Below, piece by piece: positions 44,775 through 58,058 of a stretch of DNA of 64,000 bases. The notes beneath the pieces are model-generated. The model worked only from the letters and a program-made list of their open reading frames with translations, did no database searches and had not been told where the DNA came from. Every line of letters begins with the position of its first letter. Positions within the stretch are counted from its first letter, which is position 1. The translations under genes and the position numbers were made by a program. The DNA is from Pieris napi (Eukaryota > Arthropoda > Insecta > Lepidoptera > Pieridae): the NCBI RefSeq assembly GCF_905475465.1, contig NC_062254.1, positions 8,748,001 to 8,812,000 on the forward strand, given 5' to 3'.

Positions 44775-45045
44775 AAAAAACAGTGGCACTACAACCTTTT
44801 AGGGTTTGAGCGTCAGCTTTCTGTATCTGTTTCGTGATCATTTGTTTTTTCTAATAGCCAAGTAGGTGATGCCTTCTGTGCTTGTCACATGCCGTTAAGA
44901 TTTTGCCGAAGAGATGTCGATTTCCTAACGAACTTCACCGTACTAATGAATGTTTAATGCGCACAGCCAGGGATTGAAACTACGATTTCAGAGATGAGAG
45001 TTACACGCTAAAGCTACTTGGCCAACACTGTTCACTTTATAATAT
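44775..45045 (-). mobile_element. SINE S1, copy 5 (degraded)
   Basis: Left cagtggcactacaacctttt, right gctacttggccaacactgtt. The B-box region reads agggattgaaactacg, a mutated form. Confidence 0.65.
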
Positions 45046-45349
45046 AAAGCTAAATCAAATAAGAAACATACCGTTCAGACATTTTTGTCTATTTTGGAGT
45101 CGCTTATATTAAAAAAGTAATTTCTTTATAATTAATGGGCATAAACAAGAAGGAGATTTCATCACACATTTCTAGTAAAATTTATTGGGCGTAGTATTTC
45201 TATTCTATAGAAATAATAATAGCCTTTAATTCATATACATTTAAACACATTTCCTTTTTAATCCTCTTCTGTTGTATCTGTGTTCCTTTTTTTTGGCAAA
45301 TTCCTCCTCCAAATCCCGCCATTCCTCTCTGCACTGTGACTACGGATAT

Positions 45350-45895
45350 AAACGAAGATGTACGCTATCCTATCTTTTAAGTTAGTTCAAACTGCACATG
45401 GTATGCAAATTTGATTGAAATCGGTTAAGTAGTTTAGGAGTCCATAGCGGACAAACAACGTAACACGTAATTTATATACCTATATTAAGATACTAGCAGA
45501 CCGGCCAAGCGTTGCTGTGGCTAAGGTTTTAGTTATATTACATAGTAGCAAACTATTCAAGGGAAACGGTAGGAGAACACCAGTCATGGGGATCCATGGG
45601 GACCATTCTTTTTTGGTGGTTATGCCATTAAATTGTAGCTTATGTGAAACGTTGGTACTTTCAACACAGCGCCATCCGTTAGAATTGTGACTGTCAAATA
45701 ATAAACAAATAATTTGCAATAATAATAATATTACGGGTATAAACGAGTACATCTTCGTTATCCTATCTTTTAAGTTAGTTCAAACTGCACACGGTATGCG
45801 AATTTGATTGAAATAATTTAAGTAGTTTAGGAGTCCACTGTCCATAGCGGACAAACAACGTGACACGTAATTTATATATATTAAGATATATATCT
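45350..45895. repeat. Duplicated insect repeat, two units
   Basis: Units at 45350-45490 and 45755-45895 share tcctatcttttaagttagtt, caaactgcac and agtccatagcggacaaacaa. A related sequence in reverse is at 59885-60000. Confidence 0.7.
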
Positions 45896-46369
45896 ATAGA
45901 AATTAATCATACCTTAATACTAGATTATTACTTTTAAAATACAGTACAATTAAGGAAGCTTACGTATTCTTATATATGAGCATTATGGAAATTGATGTTC
46001 AATTAAAATTTCCGAGGATTGCATAAACATAACGTAGAAAGAAAAACGAAACATAAAAGCTCGGCTTTATTCAAACATAACATGTTGAATATTCTATTTG
46101 CAGGGAGTGTATCATTTTTTGTCGAGTTGAAATGAAAAATATACTTGCATTTAGTTTTTGGTATAATTTGAGAATTCAAATTTCTAGTCAGGTAGGTAAA
46201 ATCTTCAGATCTTTTCTACAAACTACGAGATTGCGGATTTAGCAGGTGCGAGAATTTGTGGTTAGCATCCAACCCAGGCTTGAGTTTGCCTTCTAGCGTC
46301 AACTTTCAAAGGAGCTGGGATGAATTGTAAATCTGAATTCCAAAAGGTCACACACTTCAATTATAGACT

Positions 46370-46622
46370 GCCAAGTCTTTCCTCCAACTTCGATTGTGTT
46401 CCCTTTGGAGTAGAGTCTCTTGGACCGTTGGGTTCAAGTGCACAGGCGCTAATTACAGATTTAAGTTGGCGTCTGGTAGATAGTACCGGAGACCTCAGAG
46501 CTGGTTCTTTCCTTCCTCAACGAATAAGTATAGCAATACAAGGAGGAAATGCTGCCAGTGTTAGAGTTACACTGCCACAGGGACCAAACTTTTTAAATTT
46601 GTTGTTATCTTCTATTTATTAA
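46370..46622 (+). pseudogene. Retroelement ORF fragment, family C, copy 3 (open)
   Basis: An uninterrupted reading includes LGSSAQALITDLSWRLVDST then GDLRAGSFLPQRISIAIQGG and PQGPNFLNLLL, ending at a stop. It is the best preserved member of family C in the window. It has no catalytic motif; family not assigned. Confidence 0.6.
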
Positions 46623-46679
46623 TTTTTAATTATAAATAATTGTATTAATGATTATTATTATAGTATGTAGGTTAAGGTA

Positions 46680-46920
46680 TAAGGTGAAATGGAAATGGGC
46701 AGGTCATATTGCTGGAGTGCGGGATAAAAGATGGACATTAGAAATACCAAAATGTATTGGACCTACTGGAAAGAGATATAGGACGACAAAAGAAAAGATG
46801 GACAGATGACATTATAGAACTAGCGGGGAAAAACTGGATGAATGTTTCTAAAGTAAAAGAGAAATGGAATAATATGGAGGAGGCTTTTACTCTAAAAGGG
46901 TCATACAAAAACTAGACCAC
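46680..46920 (+). pseudogene. LINE polymerase tail
   Basis: Frame-broken reading VKWKWAGHIAGVRDKRWTLE, then RWTDDIIELAGKNWMNVSKV and KWNNMEEAFTLKGSY. This is the conserved C-terminus of Jockey/RTE-like polymerases. Confidence 0.65.
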
Positions 46921-47689
46921 TAAAAAGAAAAAAGGAATCTAACTTAAAACTTATACTAACACAACAAATACTAATATTAACGAATGTAAACTAACTGTTG
47001 TATGGATTAACAAAGCTTTAATAATAATAATGTATGTTAAGAATATTGTAAATACTTAGTTATATTAAATTTTCATTATGATAATATGACAGTAAAAAAA
47101 GTTTGAAATCATGATACATAGAAAAAATTGATGTAAGTCGATTGAACATGTTTTTTTATAATCCTCTTTTGTAGGCAAGAAGCTTAACTAACATAGTTTT
47201 TCATCCACTATGCGTCAGAGCAAGCATATATAATACTGACCAAAATATAAATTATCAAATGACTGATAACTATAATGACTTTTTGTAGTATCAAGCTGTA
47301 CATGTTTTCTCTAGATCATGTATCTCATCGTTTGTGAGAAACATTTTTATTCGACCGTGTTTTTTTGTTTTTGTAATGAGTCGCAAATAACGCGGCTTTC
47401 TATAAGTAGAAGACCTGTCAAAATCGATTCTGTAGATGCAGAGATTACCCTCTACAGTCTTACAAACTCTAGCGTTTTGCAATTAACAGTTAATTGCGCA
47501 TAATAATAGAAAATCGATAGTTTTAGAGTCGCACGCTTAATCACGCCAATAATCTTCGCTATAAGTATGACAGGAAAAAGTAATCCCAGCTTAGTTCCTT
47601 TGCTTGTCAAACCGTCGTATTTTAGACCTGTAAAATTATGTCATTTCTAAGTAATAATAATACGTCTTTTATTTATTTTTATTTATTCA

Positions 47690-47815
47690 CACTTTGTTGC
47701 TTTATAATATAAAAATTTAACATTATTACATGTAAAGGAAAGGCAACTGGCGGCCTTATCGCTTTCAAGCGATCTCTTCCAGGCAATCACTGTGAGAAAA
47801 AAAATGTATTAAATT
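47690..47815 (-). repeat. LINE 3' end, family J, copy 2
   Basis: tttatttattcacactttgt then ggccttatcgctttcaagcg and atctcttccaggcaatcact. It is the reverse of the tail at 16730-16845. Confidence 0.7.
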
Positions 47816-48334
47816 ACATAGGTAGGCAAGAAGTGCAAAAATACATGTATTACATATAGTTGTATTATTTCTCAATGAGTATTAAAAAACTTACAAGAAG
47901 TAAAAACTATTTACGTAAAGTAAATAAATTTTCATTATTTACAATCTAAAGAAAAGTTATTGCGTCGTCCCACAATATTTATTTTGCCTTAAACATTTTT
48001 TTCTGCAAATTAAAGATCGTACTTCGATTCGGTATTAGTACGGAGTTTACCCAGTTACGAAAGAATTTGAAAATCTCACAATGAAAAGCTTCAAAGGAAT
48101 CGCAGTGGCCGCAAAACGACGAAGAATTAATTAAAATATTCGGGCTTAGTAAAATCGTACTATTCAATATTTTTGTCATGATCTCTCAGGATTTTTGTAC
48201 ATTTAAGGCTTTAAATCTAACGTGGACCAATGGTCACAACCAAGCCAGGCTATCTTACCAGGGTTGTAAATTTTCGTATGGTTATTATGGATTAAAATTA
48301 TCGTATCAATGAGGATAAAGATGAATATGAACTA

Positions 48335-48455
48335 TTTCACCCCGACATCACCTCAACGTCCTTCATTCCTCAACAGAGAAGGAAATTTTTGGCACGCACC
48401 ACCACTATGTGTAACCAGATCCCTACTGCAGTTTTTTCGAACCAATTCTACTTAC
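48335..48455 (+). pseudogene. LINE fragment, family H, copy 5 (short)
   Basis: cctcaacgtccttcattcct, then cacgcaccaccactatgtgt and ttcgaaccaattctact. It is truncated on both sides. Confidence 0.6.
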
Positions 48456-48664
48456 GTCGATAAAACAATGTGATTCGTGACTATGATATTTGAAATTGCC
48501 ACTTAAATAAAAAAATAATTGGATTTTTGATAATAATAGTGTTCCATCTTCGTTTGAAATTATCCCATTATATTATCATGTACGATAATTATGGTGAGGT
48601 TGCCAACCCTGACGTGGACTAGCAATAGTACCGTTGCCATGGTTACATGAAACTTCGTAAACCC

Positions 48665-49080
48665 TTTTTCTCAAACTCAAAATAACTTTATTCATACAGG
48701 TAAACAAGTACACTTATGAACAGAAAAGAAGTTAAATTTATTGTAAATTTACATTTACTATCAGTTCGCAAGTCAAAGGCGTAGACGCAAGAAGAACTGG
48801 CAAGAAACTTTCCGCCACTCTTTTTAATCACTAAGTTTTGAGTCATACAAATTGTTTGAACTGGAGCAAATCAATCCCAAGGATAAGGATCATTTAAATA
48901 TTCGTCAAATTTATAAAATGCTTTATTGATTAATTTACTTTTAACGACAGTTTTAAATTTATTTAGTGATAATTCTCTAATTTCGCTTGGGAGTTTGTTG
49001 TAAAAACGAATACAATTTCCATATAAGGAGTGGTTTATCTTCTGGAGCCTGGTTGGTTTTAGAATCTGTGGTCTACTCAT
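48665..49080 (-). pseudogene. LINE 3' part: polymerase C-terminus plus family B 3'-UTR
   Basis: The minus-strand frame MSRPQILKPTRLQKINHSLY, then RFYNKLPSEIRELSLNKFKT and KAFYKFDEYLND, ends at 48871. It is followed on that strand by the family B tail to 48665. This junction sets the orientation of all family B copies. The K-L-P-x-E-I and N-x-F-K pattern is typical of insect LINE ends. Confidence 0.75.
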
Positions 49081-49449
49081 AATGTAGTCTAGGTGTAATT
49101 CAATACAATGATCACTTAAAATTTATAAAGTTAATCTGTGCGTATTCTGGCATGCATAGAATTTAATTTTGCATTATGAATGCCTGGACGCATTCTTACT
49201 GATTAATTATAAATTTGGATATCGGTCCAGCCGTTGTTAGAACATTAATATAAAATAAAATAGTCGACTTCAACCTGTTAACTAAAAAGAAAAAAACGTT
49301 ATGTATAATATAACATGACAGGCAATGCGTCGATCCTCATATCATAAAAACACACAACAAAAAACAGTTGGTATACCTGGTTCTGATATTTAAATAAAAA
49401 AGGATCATCTCAATTTGATTTTAATATCAAAGAAATTGTTGGACATACA

Positions 49450-49650
49450 TACAATCAAAAAATCCAAATCAAAATATGTTTATTCATTTAGATGCGTCTT
49501 AGCGCATGCTTATGAATGTCAAAAACGTTTACAAAATTCGCGTAAGAACAAGACTACGCCATCCGTTCGCAAAACTACCAGGTGGCCTTGTTCTGAGAAG
49601 AACGGGCAAGAAACTCAGCAAGTCTTAATACATCGTCCATACCCTTACGA
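49450..49650 (-). repeat. LINE tail, related type
   Basis: ccaaatcaaaatatgtttat, then gcatgcttatgaatgtcaaa and agaagaacgggcaagaaact. It has the same architecture as repeat A and family B but a different sequence. Confidence 0.55.
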
Positions 49651-49659
49651 AATTTAGCA

Positions 49660-51084
49660 CACTTACAAGTCTAATTAGATTATCATTCTTCAATATTATT
49701 ACTGATAACCTTGTTGAAATCAAAACAACTTGATGGCGATCATAAAGAACCGATTTTTTGTCAGTTTTTCTAAATATAATCTGTGTCAAGTGTTAACTCA
49801 ATCGACCTTCACATGGTAAATCATCGATATATAAGATATAATCCTTAGTTCACGTTAGTTAGCTTGAAAGTCAGTACAAAGTTTACATTGATACTATATA
49901 CATATGGTATACATCAAATTTGTAACGCGCGTACCACGCGTAAGTTCGTCGTCTATCTTAGCGACAACCTTTGGAGTCCCAGTGCGAGGCTTTTGTTATA
50001 TAAGTCATTCACAACTACCAATTAATAATTACATCAAAATCAAATTTAGTTATTACCACGAGATGGTCAGTCGTAATATTTTCCATATTTTTGTATGGAT
50101 CAGCGTCGTGGTCAATTTGTGCAGCAGAATGAAGGTTTGAGGTGTATTGCTGGTGGAGAATGTTGCGGATACCATGCCATAAAAGAATAAATTCATTCTT
50201 AACTAAAGATCACCACAGGACTGACAACAATCATTTAGAAACGGATGCTTAGCTTACTCGCCACATTGCTAGGAGAGAACCAGATAGTCTCTACAAACTG
50301 GTAATGGTATGAATTGAGGGTAGAAGTCGGGGTCAATCGCGTTAGTCTAATCAAAACAAGACAATTATGGGTCCAAAATCCCTAATGCAAAGACAAGCAG
50401 AGGATACAGTGGAGGCAGCAAAAGTATCGGTTAGGGCCGTCCTAGACTGGCACAACCTTCATTAATAAGGACTACAAGTCAAACACATTAAAAGGTCAAA
50501 GATAAAAATCACAAGAAACTAAGAATAGGTATAAAAAAACATAAGAAGAATTTCGAATTAATATTCGTCTGATAATAAGCTCAAAACAACGTATGTTTTT
50601 ACGTAACATTGGAATGTTGGCGCCACTTTTTTATATATTTATGGGATACCCAAATTGGTTGAGACGATTTATTCGAATTCCGATTTAGATTCGGAATTTG
50701 AAATTATTATATTGGTATTTTGTTTACATTTCGCAGTAGCTTTGACATTATGATCGCTGTGACTCCGAGGGCTCAATTTGAATTTTTGTGATATCCTTCA
50801 AAGCGGTTTCGATAAGATTAAATAAAATCAGGTTTTTGTTTTGATTTGGAGAAATTGAAACGAAATTCTTACCGGTTTTGCTAGTTATATTGGGTTTTGT
50901 AAACATTTGAAATGTATCATATATTTAAGGCATGTTTTGAGGGGATTAATACATTTGTGAAAAAGCGTGTGATTCTCAAGCCTGATATCTTGAGTTCGAA
51001 TCCCGGCTTTGATTATTCTTTCCATGTCCTTATATTGTCGTATTCCAATCACAATCAAACGAAACGTTCCGCCTATCTATATAT
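49660..51084. other. Spacer with one tRNA-like SINE remnant
   Basis: No gene supported. Near 50965-51010 the text ttgagttcgaatcccggctt looks like a Pol III B box and T arm without a foldable tRNA, so it is a SINE remnant at most. Confidence 0.4.
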
Positions 51085-51252
51085 ATTTATCCGAAGCAAT
51101 TCGACTTAGGGTCCTTCAAGAAAGGAGCGTACCAATTCTTAAAAGGCCGGCAAGTTATTTGTGAGGTGTTTAGCATTGAGAGTGTTCTTGGATGGTATCA
51201 CTTAATATCAGATGAGCTTCCCGCCCGTTTGCCCCCTGTTCTATAAGAAAAT
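51085..51252 (+). pseudogene. LINE fragment, family H, copy 6
   Basis: cgaagcaattcgacttaggg, aggagcgtaccaattcttaa and the ending gcccgtttgccccctgttct. Confidence 0.65.
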
Positions 51253-51829
51253 ACCTCTTCTATCTATATCTTTCGTCCAGTTCTCATCTTCCCTTTTGTC
51301 CTTCTAATTCTCCTATTGTTTTAGCCTCGACATCTAATTACTAAGAGAACATGTATTTACCCATAGTTTCCGTTATATCAAGTTTCAGTACCGATTTCCG
51401 TATTCGCAATCGACTGATCATAATCAAATTAATATACAATATACATAACTCTAACCGTTTGGCGTGCTTAACGACTTAATCAAGTTCTAAGTTAATTAAA
51501 TTTTGTCATAAACATACAAGAAACAATTGTGTGCAAAACACAATTATACAGTATTTGCAATATTCTTGACGTACATGGTAATAATAATAAAAATTTTAAA
51601 TAGAAAATTAAAACAATTTTTATAAAGTTTGGTCCCTGTGGCAGTGTACCTTTGTGTTGGAATAGTTTCCTGTTAAATCTACGGTTTGGTATTTAACAGT
51701 AGTAACCAAATTCAATGTTTACGAAGTTAGCGAAAAAATATTTTGTGATTATATCTAGCATTTCTGAATAAATTTCGTATTTTATTGCTTTTCATTAGGA
51801 TAGCTGAGTCGGCAATCAAGCATCGGCGA

Positions 51830-51980
51830 CGTGTATTTATTTAGTTATAATTCGTTACCGAAACATACATATAAGGATTACATAAGTTATTAGGCAACGA
51901 TCGGCCTTATAGGTATCAAGCGATTTCTTCCAACTCTAGTATGGAAAAAAAAGAAACACCAAATGAGGGTACAAGAAGTG
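51830..51980 (-). repeat. LINE 3' end, family J, copy 3 (degraded)
   Basis: ttaggcaacgatcggcctta then caagcgatttcttccaactc, a mutated reverse match to 16730-16800. A short reversed family C tail precedes it at 51605-51660. Confidence 0.5.
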
Positions 51981-52434
51981 CATAAAAAATTAACATAAAA
52001 ACAATATTACGTATGTAATTAGAAATACTAAAACTAAACTAAGATCTAAAAAAAATATTATTTAAAATATTCCAAGTACCAGACATCCAAGTATATTTTG
52101 TAATATTTTTGAAGTCTTAATAATAATGTTAAAGATTGTATTATTATACAAAAAAGAAACTTATCTAAAAATAAATGAGAATATAAACGAGTTTTAAACC
52201 GTCATTTTTGAACAATCAACTTACCGCTCAAAATAGAACTTAAAAAATATCTCGATGACGTAGGTCCACATTCCAATATATTGACATTATATTATCTTTT
52301 GTTAGGCGCCAATAATAAGGAAAAACACATATTTAAGGTGAAATCTTGCAAACGGGTTAAAATTCAAAAATTGCTTGAAACCTTAATGGCTATTAATTCC
52401 ATGAATATTGTTGTTTCTACTTATTAGATAAACT

Positions 52435-52795
52435 AGCCGTTTCGCGCCCGCTTTGCTGGACGAATTAAAATAAATTTTATGTTTCATTATTTTATTTTTT
52501 TTCATATTTTTATTATTCTTCTTTTTAACTTCCCGCTAAGAAAATTGAAATATTTCGAAAATCGAGTTTTTAACAGATGTTGACGTTTAGAGGTTCTAGG
52601 AAGCCTCCCCGAATGTTTCCGCGGTGAAGTCCGTATGGATAAATTTTCATAAAAGTAAAACAGCAATAAAAAAATGAAGGAACGTTGGAATTTCGCATCG
52701 AATGGTGGTAGTTTCATGTCGATACGATCAGTGGTTTAGGCGTGATTGAGCCTCAAACGAAGACCATTTTCATTATATATATATATAGAAGATAT
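52435..52795. repeat. Repeat L, copy 1
   Basis: Runs from actagccgtttcgcgcccgc to ctcaaacgaagaccattttc and a TA microsatellite. It is an inverted match to 61140-61515, including gaagcctccccgaatgtttc. Confidence 0.8.
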
Positions 52796-52799
52796 ATAT

Positions 52800-53865
52800 A
52801 TTTGAAACATACCTGTCAAAGGTAAATCACCTTACGGATAGGAATATTTGATTTAAAATAATACTTTTGTCTAAGGTCACAGTTGCCAATGCCAGTCTTG
52901 TGTAATAGTCTTGCATTCGTAATGACTACAATTTTAGTTAGTTATTTGTTGGTGAATAACGTGTGAAAAATACCAATACAGATTACCAGGAAACTATTGA
53001 CAATAGAGGAAAGTGATGTTACACAGTGTTATAGAAGACATCGATCTACATAAACCTCCGTGATACCATGCCTAACAAAAAAAAAATAGGTTTAAGAATA
53101 ACTTTATTTCTCATAAGAATTGCATACATACTGAGAAACAATATTTAAAACTAAGATTAAAGATTAGAAATAAGGGAAATTATAGCATTTTTATATAGCT
53201 TTTAAAAGTCTATTCACCAAGGTAATCATAGCTTATAGACCATCGTACTATCTAACTAATGCGGGTGGAACCGCAGAACACAGCTAGTTATATAAAATTT
53301 TAGTTACCACGGTATAAAATAAAATAAATTAAATTTTTTAGCACAGTAGCATAAATCTCAGCCAAATTAAAGTACGTGAAGCAATTCATTTGAATTTAAT
53401 TAAAGTACTAAATTTGGACGCCATCTTAAATTTAAGAATATGTACCAAGCTGCAACTTGTGTCAATAAATTAATAGAATCACCCTACTCTTAATTATTCA
53501 AAGTTATAAGTATTAAATATTAATGATAAACTTCCACGAATCAAAACATTACAGCAATTTCATTATCATCAGATATCATATCCATCTAACCAAAACATAA
53601 ACAATACAGCCTACAAAGGTTTTTATTAGGTCAATACTCTCCAAAAGGATCCGTTTAAATTAAATCTTATTACGACCAACTTGAACCGGATCTACTGTGG
53701 TGTTCCCAACATAAACTGAATAAAAAATATCCCACGCACCAGGGTAACCAGGCGTTGATGATTTTGTGAATATTCATGAGAAGAACTGAGGTTTCAAATA
53801 CAAGCGAGAAATTATAAAGTTACGTTTTGTATAGTTTGAATTGATTTAAACGTAATAAGCATATT
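52800..53865. other. Spacer without identified content
   Basis: AT-rich. No exon, SINE or palindrome was recognised. Confidence 0.35.
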
Positions 53866-53869
53866 AAAT

Positions 53870-54090
53870 ACTGCTGAACACACAACACAACTGTAAAAAT
53901 TTAATAGTGCTGAACATACTTAAATTTAATGACGTGGAATAAGTGATACATGTATCTTATGTTCCATAATAAACATATTTTATATTTTTATATTTTATAA
54001 CAATAAAAATGTAATAGTGCTGGACACACAACTATACAAAATTAATAGTGCTGAACACACAAGTATAAAAATTTAATAGTGTTGAACACT
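53870..54090. repeat. Degenerate tandem repeat of about 34 bp
   Basis: At least four units with the core aatagtgctgaacacacaac, each followed by tataaaaattt, separated in the middle by an AT-rich insertion. Confidence 0.75.
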
Positions 54091-54884
54091 GTGATATGGG
54101 TGCTAGGTATAAGACAGTTCTTTGAAGACTTTGAAGTAAAAGACAATATGTTATGTTTGACTATAACTGTCTATTAGCCTGATTAGGCTAGATTACAATA
54201 AAATAACTTATAAATACAGCCTCCGCGAAGTACTTAATAACGCACTTGACATACGAAACAGAGCTCCTCTTTATCTATCGCAATTAAAATTATTTTGAGT
54301 GCTTAGGCTCAGCTTTAGCGACTGCGAAATTGGTCGTGTCTCATATAGCTCATATATCGCTCAGCAGGACTATAAAAGAGACTAAGACCCCCGAGTTTGT
54401 TTCGACATTTCTTCTCAGGGCAGTCAGTTAGGAAATGTCGACTTCATCTAGTTTAGGAAGACATTGTAAAAGTGATTTATATAGTCCTACTTGCAAGAAT
54501 AAACTATTTCATTTCATTTCTATTTCATTTGAAAACTATGAAAAAGAATCAAAAAAGCGGAAACATGCCTGGCCTAAATGCATTTTTATACTTCACCAAC
54601 TAGATTATCAACGCTTGAGTGGTCATGAGAACTTTTTTAAAATAAAAGACCAAAAATCTTAAATTTTGAAGCACCTTAGTCACCCTACATAAGCGTCTTC
54701 ATTTGCGGAATGCAAATCCCGAACATTGGAGTATGCAGCGTTTAGATCTGGTTTCTTATCAGAGATGGTAAGCAGGTAAGTGGGGGTTTCTGAAAGTATT
54801 CAGGTCGCGTAACAATATTTCTGATTGGAAGTTACAGTGGAATGAAAATTTGTAGTGTATCTACTCTGTTGATAATATTAAATC

Positions 54885-55005
54885 AAAGTAAAAGTCTATT
54901 TAATCATTTCGATCACTATTGAAGAAAAGGAAGATCTAAACTCCAAAATCAAGGGGGTAGAACTGGCAAGGAACTTTCCCCCACTCTTAGTCGCTAAGTT
55001 TGATT
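54885..55005 (-). repeat. LINE 3'-UTR fragment related to family B
   Basis: aatcaagggggtagaactgg, then caaggaactttcccccactc and tagtcgctaagtttga. Short and diverged. Confidence 0.5.
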
Positions 55006-55084
55006 GCCAAAAGTGATAGAATATGCAGTGTCTGCAGGTTTTATCTATCGTCATGTTTTGATAAATATATATTATTTGAAAAAA

Positions 55085-55375
55085 AATCAGTGGCGCTACA
55101 ATCTGTTTAGGTCTTGGCCTCAGATTTCTGAATCTGTTTCATGGTCATTTTTTAAATCTAATAGGCAAGTAGGTGATCAGCCTCCAGTGCCTGACACGCC
55201 GTCGACTTTTTGGGTCTAAGACATCGGTTTCCTCACGATGTTTTCCTTCACCGTTCGAGCAAATGTTAAACGCGCACATAGAAAGAAATACCATTGGTGT
55301 ACAGCCGGGGATCGAACCTACGACCGCAGGTATGAGAGTCGCTCGCTGAAGCCACTAGGCCAACACTGCTCCTTA
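55085..55375 (-). mobile_element. SINE S1, copy 6 (full length)
   Basis: From cagtggcgctacaatctgtt to gccactaggccaacactgct. On the minus strand it starts with the tRNA-like head and B box ggttcgatccccggc. About 290 bp. Confidence 0.8.
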
Positions 55376-56249
55376 TACATTATTAAAGGTGCTTAAAATA
55401 CCATGATAGGTCTGCGGCCCGAACCCAAGATATTTCATCCAAACGAAAGTATCACTATAATAATAATTTAATGTTTTGTCACATGTTAGTTACAATTTTC
55501 ACTTACCAACTAAATATAATGAGACAATCTCCGTTGAATGCAAGCATGCATTGCATATGGACGCAACCCTTCTCTACCAGATCTAGGATAAATAGTCAAT
55601 TGGCTCGGAAAAGATTTCATATGAGACACGATCAATTTCGCAGTCGCAGCAACAAAGATTATCTTTTTTAGTTAAACACAACATTCTGAAAGTAACTTAA
55701 AAATACAATTAGAAAACTTTTTACTATTTAATTTTTTATTACCATTATGACTTCGTGCTTTGCTTTAATACATGATTAAAAAAAAAAACTTTTAATTTTT
55801 ACAGCTTTAGTAATAATTTCCAAAAATTATTACTCATTTCGTCTTAATTGCAGAAACAGTCAAAAACAATCAGTCACGTGTACATCAGTCTAAACTTTTT
55901 GTTTAAAATAATTACGAAACATGACTCGCAGTTCAGACTTTTGACTAATACCTACTTTTATACTGAGTTCATTTTTAATAATATACTTGAGGCAATCGAA
56001 TTTTAATAAATCATAATTTTCTTCTTCAATTTGTGAAATAACACTGCCTATGCGGTGTACGGTTCCTGGGTTATTGGTGTGCTTTAAATAATAGAGGATT
56101 ATTTACACTATATTAACCACTCGCGTACAACAATAGAATAAGTGGAACAATGAAATGTTAATTGCTATGAAACGAATGCATGCAACAGGTGAAGAGAGCC
56201 TACGTCACACTTATAATTCTAAGAAAGCCTGAGTGAGCAAAAATTCAAA

Positions 56250-56475
56250 ATTTAAAATTCAAAAATCATTTATTCACGTAGGTAACACAATGTACACTTG
56301 TGATTCGTCATTAAAGAAATACATATTAATGCTTCTAATTTTACATTTACTGCCAGTTCTCAAATCAAGGGCGTAGAACGGAAGAGAAGAACTGGCAATA
56401 AACTCTCCGCCACTCTTTTTAATCGCCATGTTTTTTTTTTACACAACGTTTGTAAGGAGCTGCAACCATTACACC
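56250..56475 (-). repeat. LINE 3'-UTR family B, copy 4 (uninterrupted)
   Basis: tcaaaaatcatttattcacg through ctccgccactctttttaatc, a T-run, and cacaacgtttgtaaggagct. It serves as the empty-site reference for the split copy at 44090-44680. Confidence 0.75.
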
Positions 56476-56574
56476 ATGTTCCACATGACATGACATGACA
56501 AAAGCTTTGGCTTACTTACTAACATATAATAGTCAATTATATGTTAGTTAGTAAGCCGAGGCTCTTCTACTTCA

Positions 56575-56790
56575 AGGATTTTGATGGTATGAGTGGTCTA
56601 TCGAGTAACTCTCATCCCTGAAGTCGCAGGTTCGATCTGCGGCTGTACGCCTTTGGACTTTCTGTCTATGTGCGCATTTAATACTCGCTGGTAATGTCAA
56701 GGAAAACATCGTAAGGATACCGGTATTTCTCAGAGCCAAAGTCGACGGCATGTGTCAGGCACAGAACAGATCACCTGTTAGAAGAAAACG
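56575..56790 (+). mobile_element. SINE S1, copy 7 (partial)
   Basis: ctcatccctgaagtcgcagg, ttcgatctgcggctgtacg, atgtgcgcatttaatactcg and gtcgacggcatgtgtcaggc. Confidence 0.7.
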
Positions 56791-57964
56791 GGTATAGAAA
56801 TTGAGTCCCTGACATAATAGGTTGGCCAGAATGAGTGGTATAGTACCCGTCAAAGTCAGTTTTGATAGCTCCATTCAGAATTCATACAATTTGTATACTA
56901 CACAATGCATGTACAAGATTTCCGTTACTAATAGAAGCTGCGCTCTATTTCATACAAAAAATAGTATCGGAATTCTCTCTAAGTATTTGATTTAGTGAAT
57001 TGTCCGTGTATGTGTGTGTATTGAACTTCTGTTCACCAAATCTAAGGACATTAACTCACGGATCTGTGAATTGGTAATAATATAAGTGACGTTTGTTTAC
57101 ATCGTAGTGATGAATCACTTGTATTTCCCAAAATTCTTTAGCGTCGCGACCTTCATTAGGCCGTTTATACACGATACGACGCTTTCATTCGTTGTTGTCA
57201 TACATCTTCAAATGATATTTGACCTTGAGCTTTTTATTAATTGATAAGCCAAAGCTTACATTATAGCGACGTAAACGTTTATTAACTTTTATTCATAATT
57301 CGAAATTCAAATTATTTACATTGCCAATTCATTTCCTCTTTTGTCCTTTACATCTATTAATCATTAAGAAGAGATCGCTACGTGATTATTTTTTGACATT
57401 TTAAGAACCCTATTAAATTTTAGATATGGATTTAAATCCATAAACACCAGTTAGTAACAAAATGAAGTTAATAGTACCAGTGCTCATAAAATTATAAATT
57501 CAAGGTCCGAAAACGTGGAAGAAAAAAAATTAAATGACTTCCTTCGAATTTGAATACGAACAATCATATTGAATATATTAAACATTATCAAAAATCGATT
57601 TTGTTATATATGCGGATTTAAAATATAATTGAGGTTAACCTGGTATTAAACGCCAAATAAATCCATCAGATTTCGTGTTTCCATTATTTTTAATGAGATT
57701 AAGTAATAAATGAAAATTAATTTCGCGTAAATCGCGAGAGGTAATTGCGTGGGATGATAAATTATATTCTGTACTCAACCTCAATATCTGAGAAAAACAT
57801 TGTGCTATTATATCATGACGTGGGATTGCTATGACCACTATTTGCGACGTAGTCGACCGGTATGTATACGGCCGATTAAGCATAAAAACATGTGTAAGAT
57901 AGCCAAGTAGCCAGTCTCGCTTGATACATCTTAACGAACGAAGTCTTACTTGGTGTCAGTAAAA

Positions 57965-58058
57965 ATGGTGTCTAGGATTATGTGTATCACATTGTTAGTG
58001 GCTGTTGCAAGTGGTGCAACGTGGCGTGGCAAGCTTCCCCTAAAACCAGAACATCTTT
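57965..58058 (+). CDS. Gene 3, signal-peptide exon
   Basis: ATG is preceded by aaaaa. It encodes MVSRIMCITLLVAVASG, then ATWRGKLPLKPEHL, with donor GTAAGT in phase 1. Confidence 0.85.

Noticed and set aside
46320..46622. 100-codon open frame as a host gene
   Set aside because: Its reading is repeated in decayed form at several places in the window, so it is a retroelement fragment rather than a unique gene.
50960..51015. Possible tRNA gene (ttgagttcgaatcccggctt)
   Set aside because: Only a T-arm/B-box-like piece is visible. No acceptor or anticodon stem could be folded, so a SINE remnant is more likely.
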